Of a DNA stretch of 64,000 nt, positions 18,831-30,873 are shown one piece after another. Origin of the DNA: Gemmatimonadota bacterium (lineage in GTDB: Bacteria; Gemmatimonadota; Gemmatimonadetes; Gemmatimonadales; Gemmatimonadaceae); the NCBI GenBank assembly GCA_040388625.1, contig JAZKBK010000004.1, positions 496,001 through 560,000 of the forward strand, in the 5' to 3' direction. The translations under genes were made by a program, and so were the position numbers. Each line of letters opens with the position of its first letter. Positions within the stretch are counted from its first letter, which is position 1. The notes beneath the pieces were generated by a model. It worked only from the letters and a program-made list of their open reading frames with translations, was not told where the DNA came from and searched no databases.

Positions 18831-19690
18831 GGCTGCGTCTCGTCGGTGGCCGAGCGGCCAAGACCGGAGTCGCGTGGTGCGCACTCGGCAGGCTCGCCGG
18901 TGCGCAGGTTGCCGGAATAGGCGTCGATCCGCACATGGTCGTGTTGACGCCGGCCCGTCCCGCCGGAGAGATAACGGTGCTGAACCCGCACGCAACGCGT
19001 GCGGAGTTCAGCGTCGATCTGCGCTTTGGTTACGCGACCACGGATTCGGCAGGACAGCTGCGCGTCGAGCTGAACGACGAGCCGGACAACGCAAGCGCGG
19101 CCGGATGGATCATTCCATATCCCAGTCGGTTTGTGCTGAAGCCTGGTGCGACCCGCACCGTTCGGCTCCTCGCGCGACCGCCAGCAATACTTGCCGACGG
19201 TGAGTACTGGGCCCGCATTACCGTTCACGCGCGAGACGACGCACCGCCCATTTCAATCGATACGGCCGATACGACCGCACCGCGGCTGCATATCGCACTG
19301 GAGACCGCGACGGTTCTCCCGGTATTCTTCCGCAAGGGTATGGTTTCCACCGGAGTCGCGATCGGATCGGTTGAGGCCGTCGCACGACGCGGTGTGATCG
19401 ACGTGCGCGCGACGCTCACGCGGAACGGCAACGGTGCATTCATCGGTGTCGCTCACCTCATCGTGCACGACTCCGCGGGCCATCTCGTCGCGACCGCCGA
19501 TCGTCAGATCGCGGTGTATCGCACCATGCGGCCGCGCTGGACGATCCCAATTCCGCCCGAAGCTTCGCTCGACGGGAATTCCGTCGCCGTGTCGCTTTCC
19601 ACAGATCGGCATGACGTACCGCGCAACATGCTGCTCCAGGCAAACCCCGTTGCGGCCATCCTTGCCGCAAGGAGAGACGAAGCGCCGTGA
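18827..19690 (+). CDS. PapD-like periplasmic pilus/fimbrial chaperone
   Basis: This 287-residue protein starts at GTG 18827, inside the stop of the DUF4402 gene. A short signal-like N-terminus ending about AGAQVA precedes two Ig-like domains. The first has the PapD-family pattern with WIIPYPSRFVLKPGATRTVRLLA and a DGEYWARITV strand. Such chaperones bind subunits by donor-strand complementation in the periplasm; the likely client is the DUF4402 protein. No usher gene is nearby, which is unusual. The convergent phosphorylase gene ends 6 nt further on. Confidence 0.75.
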   Translation: MRLRLVGGRAAKTGVAWCALGRLAGAQVAGIGVDPHMVVLTPARPAGEITVLNPHATRAEFSVDLRFGYATTDSAGQLRVELNDEPDNASAAGWIIPYPSRFVLKPGATRTVRLLARPPAILADGEYWARITVHARDDAPPISIDTADTTAPRLHIALETATVLPVFFRKGMVSTGVAIGSVEAVARRGVIDVRATLTRNGNGAFIGVAHLIVHDSAGHLVATADRQIAVYRTMRPRWTIPIPPEASLDGNSVAVSLSTDRHDVPRNMLLQANPVAAILAARRDEAP

Positions 19691-19696
19691 CGCTGC

Positions 19697-21025
19697 TTAC
19701 TGAAGCCGCTCGACAGCATCCGACGTTATTCGATGCGACACCAGCGGCAGGACATCAACCGGCGCATCACCAATCGAGATCGCAGCGTCGAGCACGCTGC
19801 GGCCGATCGCCACGCCGGCATCGTCCGCAGCGTGAATGAATGCAATCACGTCGCCTTCCGTAACGGCCGCGTTCGGCTTCACCATTATGTCGAAGCCGAC
19901 GGCCGGATCGACGACATCGTGCATTGCGCGCCGGCCGCCGCCAAGCGCGACCACACCATGACCAATGGCACGCGGCTCCACGCGCTGCACGATTCCGTCG
20001 CGCGATGCACGGTACTCAGCACGAAGTGGCGACGACGGAAGCAGTGATACATCGTCGACGACGCGTGGATCGCCGCCCTGCGCCGCGACTATGGCTCGGA
20101 AGCGCTCTGCAGCCCTGCCGCTCCTGATCGCTTCGCGCATCTGCAGTTGAGCATCCTGATGCGTTGTTGCGACGCCGGCGAGCAGCAGCATCTCCGCGCC
20201 AAGCGCATACGTTACCGCCGCGAGATCCTCGGGCGGATGGCCGCGCAGAAACTCGATCGCCTCGCGCACCTCCATCGCATTGCCGCACGCGTCACCGAGC
20301 GGACGGTCCATTGCTGTGACTAGCGCGACCACGGGACAGCCGCGATCGGCGCCCAGCTCGATCATCGTCTTCGCGAGCTCGATCTCGCGATCCAGCTCGG
20401 GGAGAAACGCACCGCTGCCACTCTTGATATCGAGTACCAGACCCGTCAGTCCCTCGGCGAGCTTCTTGCTCATTATGCTGGCCGAGATGAGCGGTATCGC
20501 CTCGACAGTTCCGGTTGCGTCGCGGAGCGCGTACAACTTGCGGTCCGCAGGGGCGATCTCACCGGTCTGCCCGATGAGCGCACAGCCGATGCGGTCCAGC
20601 TGCGCACGTGCGGCCGCAAGAGACAGGTCGGTCCGGAATCCGGGGATCGATTCCAGCTTGTCCAGCGTGCCGCCCGTGTGTCCCAGCCCGCGCCCCGACA
20701 TCATGGGCACCGCCACGCCAAGCTCGGCTATAAGGGGGGCAAGCACGAGCGACACCTTGTCGCCCACGCCGCCCGTCGAATGCTTGTCGAGTCGGGGGAT
20801 GGCCATGTCCGACAGATCCAGCCTGGCGCCGCTGCTGAGCATCGCATCGGTCAGCGCGTCGGTTTCGGTACGAGACATGCCGCGGAAGAAGACCGCCATC
20901 AACAGCGCCGACATCTGATAATCCGGCACGTCGCCTGCCGAATACGCATGAATGAGCTCGCGCCATTCGGACGACGTAAGTTTGTCGCCGTCGCGCTTGC
21001 GCTCGATAAGCCGTGGAACGATCAT
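19697..21025 (-). CDS. deoA: Pyrimidine-nucleoside (thymidine) phosphorylase
   Basis: The enzyme splits thymidine or uridine with phosphate into base and (deoxy)ribose-1-phosphate. The 442-residue protein has the family signature in KHSTGGVGDKVSL, followed by GRGLGHTGGTLDKLESIPG and SIMSKKLAEG. Both halves of the fold are complete. Whether it is thymidine-specific (DeoA) or broad-range (Pdp) cannot be decided by eye. The start at 21025 is divergent from a TPR gene, 43 nt away. Together with thymidine kinase at 45.9 kb it gives pyrimidine deoxynucleoside salvage. Confidence 0.95.
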   Translation of the reverse strand: MIVPRLIERKRDGDKLTSSEWRELIHAYSAGDVPDYQMSALLMAVFFRGMSRTETDALTDAMLSSGARLDLSDMAIPRLDKHSTGGVGDKVSLVLAPLIAELGVAVPMMSGRGLGHTGGTLDKLESIPGFRTDLSLAAARAQLDRIGCALIGQTGEIAPADRKLYALRDATGTVEAIPLISASIMSKKLAEGLTGLVLDIKSGSGAFLPELDREIELAKTMIELGADRGCPVVALVTAMDRPLGDACGNAMEVREAIEFLRGHPPEDLAAVTYALGAEMLLLAGVATTHQDAQLQMREAIRSGRAAERFRAIVAAQGGDPRVVDDVSLLPSSPLRAEYRASRDGIVQRVEPRAIGHGVVALGGGRRAMHDVVDPAVGFDIMVKPNAAVTEGDVIAFIHAADDAGVAIGRSVLDAAISIGDAPVDVLPLVSHRITSDAVERLQ

Positions 21026-21068
21026 CGGGGTATTCTAAGCAACGTTTACGCTCTTGGAGATGCCAATC

Positions 21069-21842
21069 ATGGTTCGTAAGCTTGCCACCACGGGATTGAT
21101 CGCCCTGTCCCTGGCCATCCCGGGACTTTCGGCCGGCGCCCAGTCTGCGGTTACGTGGGTAGCTCGTGGCGATTCGGCCTACGATGCCCGCAACGCGACC
21201 GCGGCACTGGAAGCGTATCAAAAAGCGCTCGCAATCGAGCCGAACAATTATGACGCGTCGTGGCGTGCAGCTCGCTCGCAGGTGGACCTCGCACTGAGCG
21301 AATCAGACGCGGGCAAGCGGAGCGCCATGTACAAGGCGGCGCAGGACGAGGCGGCTCACGCCATTCAGGTCAACCCCTCCGGCGCAGATGGCCACTTCGT
21401 ATCGGCCGAAGCGCTCGGACGCATGGCGCTCACACTTGGCGCCCGCGATCGCGTGAAATACGCAGGCAAGGTGCGCGACCAGGCACTCGAGTGTCTCAGG
21501 ATCGAGCCAAAGCATGCCGGATGCCTGCACGTAATGGGAGTATGGAACGCCGAAGTAATGCGCCTCAACGGCTTCACGCGCATGATCGCGCGCAACTTCC
21601 TCGGAGGTCAGGTCTTCAGCCAGGCAAGCTGGGCCAACGCGCGGAGCTATCTGGAGCAGGCCGTGACCAACGATCCACGCCGGATCGTGCATCGCCTTGA
21701 CCTCGCAAAGGTGTACGTCGACATGGGTCTCCCCTCACTCGCGAAAACGGAATATCAGGCCGTCCTGTCAGGCGAGCTTGTCGACTACAACGACCCGAAG
21801 TACAAGGCCGAAGCGGCTGAGGCGTTGAAAAAGCTGCAGTGA
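21069..21842 (+). CDS. Secreted tetratricopeptide-repeat protein
   Basis: The start ATG 21069 has GGAG 9 nt upstream; TTG 21054 and ATG 21060 are in-frame alternatives. The 257-residue product has a signal peptide (LIALSLAIPGLSAGAQS) and at least two TPR units. One is WVARGDSAYDARNATAALEAYQKALAIEP, which reads as several short matches, and the other is around the ARSYLEQAVTNDP helix. It resembles the RMDN/TPR proteins common in this group. It probably mediates protein contacts in the periplasm. Partners are unknown. Confidence 0.8.
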   Translation: MVRKLATTGLIALSLAIPGLSAGAQSAVTWVARGDSAYDARNATAALEAYQKALAIEPNNYDASWRAARSQVDLALSESDAGKRSAMYKAAQDEAAHAIQVNPSGADGHFVSAEALGRMALTLGARDRVKYAGKVRDQALECLRIEPKHAGCLHVMGVWNAEVMRLNGFTRMIARNFLGGQVFSQASWANARSYLEQAVTNDPRRIVHRLDLAKVYVDMGLPSLAKTEYQAVLSGELVDYNDPKYKAEAAEALKKLQ

Positions 21843-21930
21843 CGAGGTTGGTGCTGCGGCACAGGGCGGCCCGTCGATGGCCGCGAAAGCGGGAACCCGT
21901 CCGCCCCGAATGCCGTTCGCTGAAACCGCC

Positions 21931-22299
21931 TTATGCGACGTCGGCCGGACGACGTTGGCCGGCGCGCGTCCGCGCCGCCCTGTTCAACTCCTTGCCGAGT
22001 TGCTCCCATGGACTGCGGCGCCATGGGCGGCGACGCCGGAGCTCACGACTCAGGGCCAGCCTGGTATGGGCCCCCGACTGCGGAGCGACCAGAAGTGCAA
22101 TGCCGGCGCCGAGTACCACGCCAGCGGCAACCCCTGCAGCGACCAGGGCGACCGAGCGCCAGTCGGCTTCGCGCTTGAATGGGCGGCCGCGTGGAATATT
22201 GGTGGCGTCAGCGCTCTTTTTGCGGCTGAGTTTGGGCCTCCAGAAGCGCCGCGAACGTGCGCCAAATGTTTCTTCGGGTGAGTCGTGAATAGTATCCAT
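21931..22299 (-). CDS. YtxH-domain protein
   Basis: I use ATG 22299, giving 122 residues; longer starts have no support. A single glycine/alanine-rich helix (VALVAAGVAAGVVLGAGIAL) is followed by LLVAPQSGAHTR, the YtxH-type pattern. A basic C-terminal tail (ELRRRRPWRRSPW) follows. YtxH proteins are small stress-linked membrane proteins of unknown activity. It is divergent from the response-regulator gene with about 70 nt between. Confidence 0.7.
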   Translation of the reverse strand: MDTIHDSPEETFGARSRRFWRPKLSRKKSADATNIPRGRPFKREADWRSVALVAAGVAAGVVLGAGIALLVAPQSGAHTRLALSRELRRRRPWRRSPWEQLGKELNRAARTRAGQRRPADVA

Positions 22300-22369
22300 T
22301 AGTCTTGTGAGAACTGAAGCTGGTAAGAATCTTGCTTGAGACGGCGTGCAATACCCGTGCGAGGAGTGG

Positions 22370-22748
22370 ATGAGCGAATCTGGAAAGTTAGTGTTACTCG
22401 TAGAAGACAACGAAGACAACCGGATCGTCTACTCGACGATTCTCAAGCATTTCGGCTATAGTGTCATCGAGGCGCTGAACGGAGAGGAGGGCATCGCAAA
22501 GGCGCGAGCCCAGCAACCCGATCTCGTCCTGATGGACATTTCCATACCCGTAATCGACGGTTGGGAGGCCACGCAGGTGCTGAAGCACGACCCCGCGACC
22601 AGGCACATCCCCATCATCGCGCTCACAGCTCACGCGCTGGCCTCTGACCGCGAGAAGGCGATGGAAGTTGGATGCGATGGCTATCTTGCCAAGCCCTGTG
22701 AGCCTCGCGCAGTTGTCGCCGAAGTTCAGCGCTTCCTTGGTCGGCCTG

Positions 22749-22759
<11 letters not shown>
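22370..22759 (+). CDS. Single-domain response regulator
   Basis: This 129-residue protein is a bare CheY-like receiver. The phosphoacceptor is D56 in LVLMDISIP, with the acidic pair E12-D13, T86 in ALTAHAL and K108 in LAKPC. There is no output domain, so it must act by protein contact or phosphotransfer. GAGGAG precedes the ATG at 22370. Its 3' end overlaps the start of the diguanylate cyclase gene by 11 nt, so the two are made together. The cognate kinase is not in the window. Confidence 0.93.
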
Positions 22760-25773
<3,014 letters not shown>

Positions 25774-25774
25774 A

Positions 25775-26293
25775 GTGAACGAGACCAATATCAACAATCC
25801 GCCGCTTCTATCAGTCCCGCCCCGTGCGCTCCTGGCGCTCCGGAAGGCCATGCTCACGCGACCGGACCTCGACACCGTCTTCGCGCTACGGGATGCCGCC
25901 TTCGCTGGCGGTGACGCGATGTACGACGCCTTCGCAGCGTTCGTCCAGGCAAAGGACAACGTCGACCCGCAGGAACTCGAAATCCAGCGGTTCTTCCAGC
26001 GGGCCGGTGAATTCTGGACTCAGTCCGGCTGGGGCCAGACGTCGTTTTCCGAAGCCGATGGGGCCTTCTGCGCGGTCGAGATCACCGGCTGCTGGGAAGC
26101 ACACGTCGACGACCAGCCCGACCCTCGCGGCTGTCACCTGACGGTCGGTATCATCGGAGCGTTCCTAGGCAAGTTCGCCGACTATCCGGTCGCGGTGCTC
26201 GAAGTCGAGGGGCCGGCGACGGACAGTGAGAAATGCCGCTTTCTGGCAGGAAATGTGGACATGATCGGCGCGAAGTACGCGGAGAATTCGTAG
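25775..26293 (+). CDS. V4R (4-vinyl reductase)-like domain protein
   Basis: This 172-residue protein starts at GTG 25775, one base after the ligA stop. The C-terminal half resembles the V4R small-molecule-binding domain. It has CHLTVGIIGAFLGKFADYPV, a helix following a cysteine, then VLEVEG and the closing SEKCRFLAGN with a conserved cysteine. V4R domains bind hydrocarbons or pigments' precursors in regulators and in BchJ, and occur alone in many genomes. No photosynthesis genes are here, so I do not infer a pigment role. Ligand is unknown. Confidence 0.6.
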   Translation: MNETNINNPPLLSVPPRALLALRKAMLTRPDLDTVFALRDAAFAGGDAMYDAFAAFVQAKDNVDPQELEIQRFFQRAGEFWTQSGWGQTSFSEADGAFCAVEITGCWEAHVDDQPDPRGCHLTVGIIGAFLGKFADYPVAVLEVEGPATDSEKCRFLAGNVDMIGAKYAENS

Positions 26294-26303
26294 CAAGTGG
26301 TGC

Positions 26304-26376
26304 GGGGGACGGGGTCCGTCCCCCCGGCAGAAAGTTCCTCCGGAGTCCGTCCCTACTCCGTCCCTACTCCGTCCCC
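26304..26376. repeat. G/C-run hairpin plus three 11-bp tandem repeats
   Basis: A perfect hairpin with 9-bp arms (26304-26312 and 26316-26324) and a 3-nt loop is followed by three tandem 11-bp units of the form ACTCCGTCCCT (26344-26354, 26355-26365, 26366-26376; first and last units differ by one base). The CCGTCCC core is shared with the hairpin. It fills the gap between two convergent genes and may end transcription. The unit runs right up to the phosphoribosyltransferase stop codon. Confidence 0.8.
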
Positions 26377-26901
26377 CTAGCCGTTCAACAGCTCCCGATA
26401 GACCGGATTTGGAACGAGCGTTCCATCGACGATTACTTCGCGATCCCACGGCAGCACCACGGCACTCTCGGTCGCGAGTGCGTGGTAATCCGGCTCGTAG
26501 CTCCCCGTTCGGAAGCAAACAGCCGTTCTCACCTCGACCGCGCCCACATGATGCAAGGCTGCTATCGCCAACCGTAGCGTGTCGCCCCCGTCGCACGTCT
26601 CATCCACCACCAGCACTCGGCGATTCAGCGCCTGCGGCGGCGCCTCGCCAAAGACAGCGGGCGTTTCGCGGATGACTTCGGAGTGATATTTCCGGCTCAC
26701 CAGAATCGAATGAAAGTCGCGGCCCAGCATGGCGGCCACGACAGCGCCAGGCACGACTCCCGCCGTGGCGACTCCCACGACGATGTCCGGCTGGTACGCG
26801 CGCGCGACCTTGAGGGCAAGTCCGCGGGAAAGCTCGCCGAAGAGGGGCCACTCTACCACGAGGACCCCGCGCGCCGGATCGATGGATGTGCGTCGAGGCA
26901 T
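26377..26901 (-). CDS. Phosphoribosyltransferase family protein
   Basis: The 174-residue protein has the type I PRTase fold, with the PRPP-binding loop VLVVDETCDGGDTL at about 93-106 and a VGVATAGVVPGAVVAAMLG segment. It is like the xanthine/hypoxanthine-type or uncharacterised PRTases that lack a clear base specificity. Such enzymes transfer phosphoribose from PRPP to a nucleobase. It is divergent from the TPR-ParA genes, 45 nt away. Substrate unknown. Confidence 0.85.
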   Translation of the reverse strand: MPRRTSIDPARGVLVVEWPLFGELSRGLALKVARAYQPDIVVGVATAGVVPGAVVAAMLGRDFHSILVSRKYHSEVIRETPAVFGEAPPQALNRRVLVVDETCDGGDTLRLAIAALHHVGAVEVRTAVCFRTGSYEPDYHALATESAVVLPWDREVIVDGTLVPNPVYRELLNG

Positions 26902-26946
26902 GATAGCAAGCTAGCCCGAACGGTGCGTCCTCGATAGCTTCCCCTA

Positions 26947-27435
26947 ATGTCGTTCTGGAGCCGGCTGACAGGAAAAACTGCAACACAGAAGCCACAAAAG
27001 CTGGACTACTTGAGCGAGGCCCTCGCGCTCGAGCGTCAGGGCGATTTCGACGCGGCCCTGACGTCGTATCGTCTCGCAATGCGGGACCAGCCGAGCAATT
27101 TCAAGGTGCTCCAGAACATGGCGATTGCCTACACCAAGGTCGGCCAGCCGGAGCAGGCAATCCGCTGTTACCGTGGCGCGCTGCACATCGAGCCGCGGCT
27201 GGCGGGAGCGCACTACGGACTGGCCTTTCTGTTGCTAAAGCGCGGTGACATCGCAGACGCAGCATATCATCTCGACGCGTTTCTGCTCGACGCACCCAAG
27301 AGTCCCGAAGCCACGCGCTGGGTCACGCATGCGAGAGAAACGCTGGATACGTTGCGGACCAGCGATGGCGAAGTGACGACCGATTCCGTGGATGCTGATC
27401 TGACGATGGATCAGCCGCCAGAGGACCCGGAATAA
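26947..27435 (+). CDS. TPR-repeat protein linked to ParA
   Basis: The 162-residue cytoplasmic protein has two to three TPR units (LSEALALERQGDFDAALTSY, NMAIAYTKVGQPEQAIRCY, YGLAFLLLKRGDIADAAYHL) and an acidic C-terminal tail. It probably acts as a protein-binding adaptor. Its TAA stop abuts the GTG of the ParA gene with no gap, so the two are co-translated and likely work together. There is no signal peptide. Confidence 0.8.
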   Translation: MSFWSRLTGKTATQKPQKLDYLSEALALERQGDFDAALTSYRLAMRDQPSNFKVLQNMAIAYTKVGQPEQAIRCYRGALHIEPRLAGAHYGLAFLLLKRGDIADAAYHLDAFLLDAPKSPEATRWVTHARETLDTLRTSDGEVTTDSVDADLTMDQPPEDPE

Positions 27436-28206
27436 GTGGGTTCAGTTCTCGCCGTCGTCAGCCAGAAAGGTGGCGTCGGCAAGACGACCACCGCGGTGAA
27501 TCTGGCCGCGGCATTCGCGCGGCGCGGACTCAAGACGCTCATCATCGACGTGGATCCGCAAGGCGCCGTTCGTTACGGCGTTGGGCTTCGCAAGGACCAC
27601 TCAGTCTACGGCTTCGCCGACTATCTGAGCGGCGAGTGTGCGCTGCGCGACGTGATTCTTCCGACGATGCTGCCGTGGCTGCGTGTGATTCTCGCGGGTA
27701 CGGTCAGTGACGAAGCCGATCACCTCGCATATCAGAGTCTGGTCGCGGACTCGGAGTTGCTTCCCGAGCTGTTGGAAACGGCGCGCCAGCGCTGTCACAT
27801 CGTAGTGGTCGACACGCCCCCCGGGCTCGGTCCCATCACGCACAAGGTACTGCTCGGCAGCCAGCACGTAGTGGTGCCGCTGCAGTGCGAGCCGCTTGCG
27901 TTGCAGACGACGCCGCAGATCCTTCGCGGGATTCAGAGCGTCGTCGAACTCAACGAGCAGTTGATACTGGACGGGCTCATTCTGACGATGTACGAGCCCA
28001 ACAATCCTGCCAGCGAGCGCGTCGTCGAGTACGTTCGGCAACACCTGCCCGCGAATATTGTTTTCCGCCAGCTCGTGCCGCGCACAGTTGCAGCGGCGGA
28101 TGCGTTCGCCGCCGGCCAGCCTGTAGTGACGCGCAGCCCCGCGGACGCCGCGGCGCAGGCATACATCAACATCGCGACTTCGCTCGTCGAGCGAATGGAT
28201 GGCTGA
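27436..28206 (+). CDS. ParA/MinD-type ATPase
   Basis: The 256-residue protein has the deviant Walker A VSQKGGVGKTTTAVNLA at about 8-24 and the ParA motifs IDVDPQGAVRYGVG and VVVDTPPGLGP. It also has the closing VPRTVAAADAFAAGQPV region typical of the family. These ATPases position DNA or protein complexes by dimerising on DNA or membrane. No parB gene follows; instead the neighbours are a TPR gene and a lipoprotein-like gene. So a role in positioning something other than the chromosome is possible. Start GTG 27436. Confidence 0.92.
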   Translation: MGSVLAVVSQKGGVGKTTTAVNLAAAFARRGLKTLIIDVDPQGAVRYGVGLRKDHSVYGFADYLSGECALRDVILPTMLPWLRVILAGTVSDEADHLAYQSLVADSELLPELLETARQRCHIVVVDTPPGLGPITHKVLLGSQHVVVPLQCEPLALQTTPQILRGIQSVVELNEQLILDGLILTMYEPNNPASERVVEYVRQHLPANIVFRQLVPRTVAAADAFAAGQPVVTRSPADAAAQAYINIATSLVERMDG

Positions 28207-29005
28207 GCTGGTCCGCAAGGCGATGCCACGCAACCGTGGTATTCCCGCGTTGATCGCGCTGCTGCTCTCAGCAGCCGTACTGGGAGCGGGCGCGTGCGCG
28301 GAGATCAACACCGATCCGAAATTCGCCGCGGCGATCGCTATCGACACACTGCCATTCCCCTCGATCGTGGCGAACGACTCTCTGCGCGATTCGCTCGGGG
28401 TTGCGCGTCCGCTGCACGGTTCCGTATTCAACATCGAGGGAAGCGCGCTCTCGTCGATTGCGGTGAGGTTTCGCACACCCGACGCAGGCGCAAGGGTGGA
28501 CAGTGTAACCGGATACGTCGTGGCAGACACGGCGCGCAGTACTCCTGTAAGGATCATCGCAGTCTCTGGCGCGCTGCAGTCCGCGCCCGACACTCTGTAT
28601 ATCGTTCCGCTGCCGGACACCGTGAGCACCACCAGCACCACCGATTCGCTGCTGTATTCTCTCACGGATACGACGGCCAACATCTCGAATCCCCTGACAC
28701 TGCAAGTGGGCCACCGTGTTCCGGTCTCGACGCCACTGCCGGTGCGCTCATATATCGTGAGCTACCGAATCGCATATCCCAGCGATACGCTTCTGGCGCA
28801 GCTGGTTACGCGCGACGGTGGGCGGAAATCGACCGTGGACACGACTGACGCAACCGGTACTTCGCAGCGACGAATCCGGCTTCGGCCCTTGAGTCTCACG
28901 AGTGTCAACGATTCCGTAGTGGTGATCGCCACGGTACGTTACCGTGGTGTTGCCGTCGCCGGCGCACCCGTTCGGTTTGTACTCAAGGTGAAGCCGCACC
29001 CGTAA
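28199..29005 (+). CDS. Exported protein of unknown function, possible lipoprotein
   Basis: No family is recognised. The 268-residue product has a hydrophobic signal (LIALLLSAAVLGAGAC) with a weak lipobox at AGAC, then repeated beta-strand-like blocks rich in D, S and T (SRST, TVSTTSTTDSLLYSL). Two blocks (RVDSVTGYVVADTARST and the KSTVDTTDATGTS region) suggest Ig-like or invasin-like modules. The start overlaps the ParA stop by 8 nt; an in-frame ATG at 28223 is an alternative. It is followed by the acyl-CoA ligase after 14 nt. Confidence 0.65.
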   Translation: MAELVRKAMPRNRGIPALIALLLSAAVLGAGACAEINTDPKFAAAIAIDTLPFPSIVANDSLRDSLGVARPLHGSVFNIEGSALSSIAVRFRTPDAGARVDSVTGYVVADTARSTPVRIIAVSGALQSAPDTLYIVPLPDTVSTTSTTDSLLYSLTDTTANISNPLTLQVGHRVPVSTPLPVRSYIVSYRIAYPSDTLLAQLVTRDGGRKSTVDTTDATGTSQRRIRLRPLSLTSVNDSVVVIATVRYRGVAVAGAPVRFVLKVKPHP

Positions 29006-29019
29006 GACTGGAGCCATAG

Positions 29020-30873
29020 ATGCTCGTGGTAAACGGTGGACCACGCCCGGAGCCCGGTACCCTGAATCAGTTGTTCTTTCAGGCGATCGAGCGGTACGAC
29101 AAGCCGGACGCGCTGCAGGTGAAGATCGGAGGGCGCTACGAACCCATTTCGCATCGCGCCATGCTGGAGCGTGTGCGCCACGTCGCGTACGCACTGCAAT
29201 GGATGGGAGCGAAACCGGGCGACCGTGTCGCGATACTTTCCGAGAACCGTCCGGAATGGGCGATCGCCGATTTTGCGTGCCTTACGACAGGCGTGACCGA
29301 TGTTGCGATCTACCCCACGCTACCGGATTCGCAGATCGCGTACATCCTGAAGGATTCGGGTGCCATGGCGATCTTCGTCTCGACTGCGGAACAGGCCCAG
29401 AAGGTTGCGACCATACGCCATCAACTTCCCACGCTCAGATCCGTCATAAGCTTCGATTCCGTGGAGTCGGGTCTGGCGGATTTCAGCATGGCCGAATTCG
29501 AGCGACGCGGCGCGGAAGACGAGCCGCCCGACGCCGCCGCGCGCCACCGTGAGCACGCCTTGCAGGTACGCCCCAACGACATAGCGACCTTCCTCTATAC
29601 CTCGGGTACCACCGGCGAGCCGAAGGGCGTCATGCTGACGCACGACAACATCCATTCAAACGTCGCTGCATCGCGCGAGATGATCCCGTTCGTCGGCAAT
29701 GACGTTGCACTCAGCTTCCTCCCGCTGTCGCACATCCTGGAGCGTATGGCCGGACACTATCTGATGTTCGCGACCGGAACTTCCATTGCATATGCGGAAT
29801 CCACGGCGACAGTGCCGGACAACATGCTCGAAGTGCGTCCGACACTCATGATATCTGTCCCGCGCCTCTATGAAAAGATGTACGGACGCGTTGTCGAGAC
29901 CGGAATGACTGGCGGGGCGGTCAAGAAGCGAATCTTCCTCTGGGCCCGCGCGACAGGCGACAGGTGGGCGGACGTGAAGCTTGCCGGTGACACACCGCGC
30001 GGTGGCCTGGCGCTGAAATACTCGCTCGCGCAGCGGCTCGTCTTCTCCAAGCTCAGGACGCGCACGGGCGGACGGCTGAGATACATGGTATCCGGCGGTG
30101 CGCCCCTCTCCGCAGAAATCAACAAGTTCTTCTACGCTGCCGGTCTCACTATCCTCGAAGGCTACGGCCTCACGGAAACCTCGCCTGTCGTCGCCGTGAA
30201 CACGCCAAGCGCGTTCCGTATCGGAACCGTAGGCATGGCTATTCCGGGAGTGTCGATCTCCATCGCCGAAGACGGCGAGATTCTGGTGCAGGGTCCCAAC
30301 GTGATGGTGGGCTACTACAACAAGCCGTCGATGACGAAGGAAGCGATCGATTCCGGCGGATGGTTTCACACCGGCGACATCGGCGTGCTGAACGACGGCT
30401 TCCTTACCATCACGGATCGCAAGAAGGAGCTGCTGGTTACGGCTGGCGGAAAGAACATCGCGCCGCAGCCGATCGAAACGCTGATGAAACGCAGCAAATT
30501 CGTCGCGGAAGCGGTGCTCATAGGCGACCGGCGCAAATTTCCCATGGCACTGGTGGTTCCGGATTTCGACCAGTTGGAAAAGTGGGCGCGCTACAAGGGA
30601 CTCGTCTTTTCGGACCATGAAACGCTGATCGCGCTTCCGGAAGTGCGCGCCAAGATGGAGCGAGAGACGCTATCCAGCCTTGGCGATCTCGCGCACTTCG
30701 AGACACCCAAGAAGGTCACGCTGGTCCCGCAGGATTTCTCCGTGGATCGCGGCGAGCTTACGCCGACGCTCAAGGTCAAGCGACGTGTGATCGACGATCA
30801 TTACAAGCATCTGATCGACGCTGTCTATTCCGAGGTGGAGGCGACTGGATCAGCGCCGGTGGAGCGCCACTAG
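29020..30873 (+). CDS. fadD: Long-chain acyl-CoA ligase (AMP-forming)
   Basis: The 617-residue adenylate-forming enzyme activates fatty acids to acyl-CoA via an acyl-AMP. The P-loop is LYTSGTTGEPKGVMLTH at about 192-208. The A5 region GYGLTETSPVVAV and A7 WFHTGDIG are clear, and the GGKNIAPQPIE segment precedes the C-terminal lid. Length and motifs fit FACL/FadD-type long-chain ligases. It can supply substrate to the enoyl-CoA hydratase at 13.7 kb. The 3' end overlaps a convergent gene by 24 nt. Confidence 0.93.
   Translation: MLVVNGGPRPEPGTLNQLFFQAIERYDKPDALQVKIGGRYEPISHRAMLERVRHVAYALQWMGAKPGDRVAILSENRPEWAIADFACLTTGVTDVAIYPTLPDSQIAYILKDSGAMAIFVSTAEQAQKVATIRHQLPTLRSVISFDSVESGLADFSMAEFERRGAEDEPPDAAARHREHALQVRPNDIATFLYTSGTTGEPKGVMLTHDNIHSNVAASREMIPFVGNDVALSFLPLSHILERMAGHYLMFATGTSIAYAESTATVPDNMLEVRPTLMISVPRLYEKMYGRVVETGMTGGAVKKRIFLWARATGDRWADVKLAGDTPRGGLALKYSLAQRLVFSKLRTRTGGRLRYMVSGGAPLSAEINKFFYAAGLTILEGYGLTETSPVVAVNTPSAFRIGTVGMAIPGVSISIAEDGEILVQGPNVMVGYYNKPSMTKEAIDSGGWFHTGDIGVLNDGFLTITDRKKELLVTAGGKNIAPQPIETLMKRSKFVAEAVLIGDRRKFPMALVVPDFDQLEKWARYKGLVFSDHETLIALPEVRAKMERETLSSLGDLAHFETPKKVTLVPQDFSVDRGELTPTLKVKRRVIDDHYKHLIDAVYSEVEATGSAPVERH

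Noticed and set aside
25775-26293. BchJ-like photosynthesis gene
   Set aside because: Only a general V4R-like domain can be supported. No bacteriochlorophyll genes are in the window.
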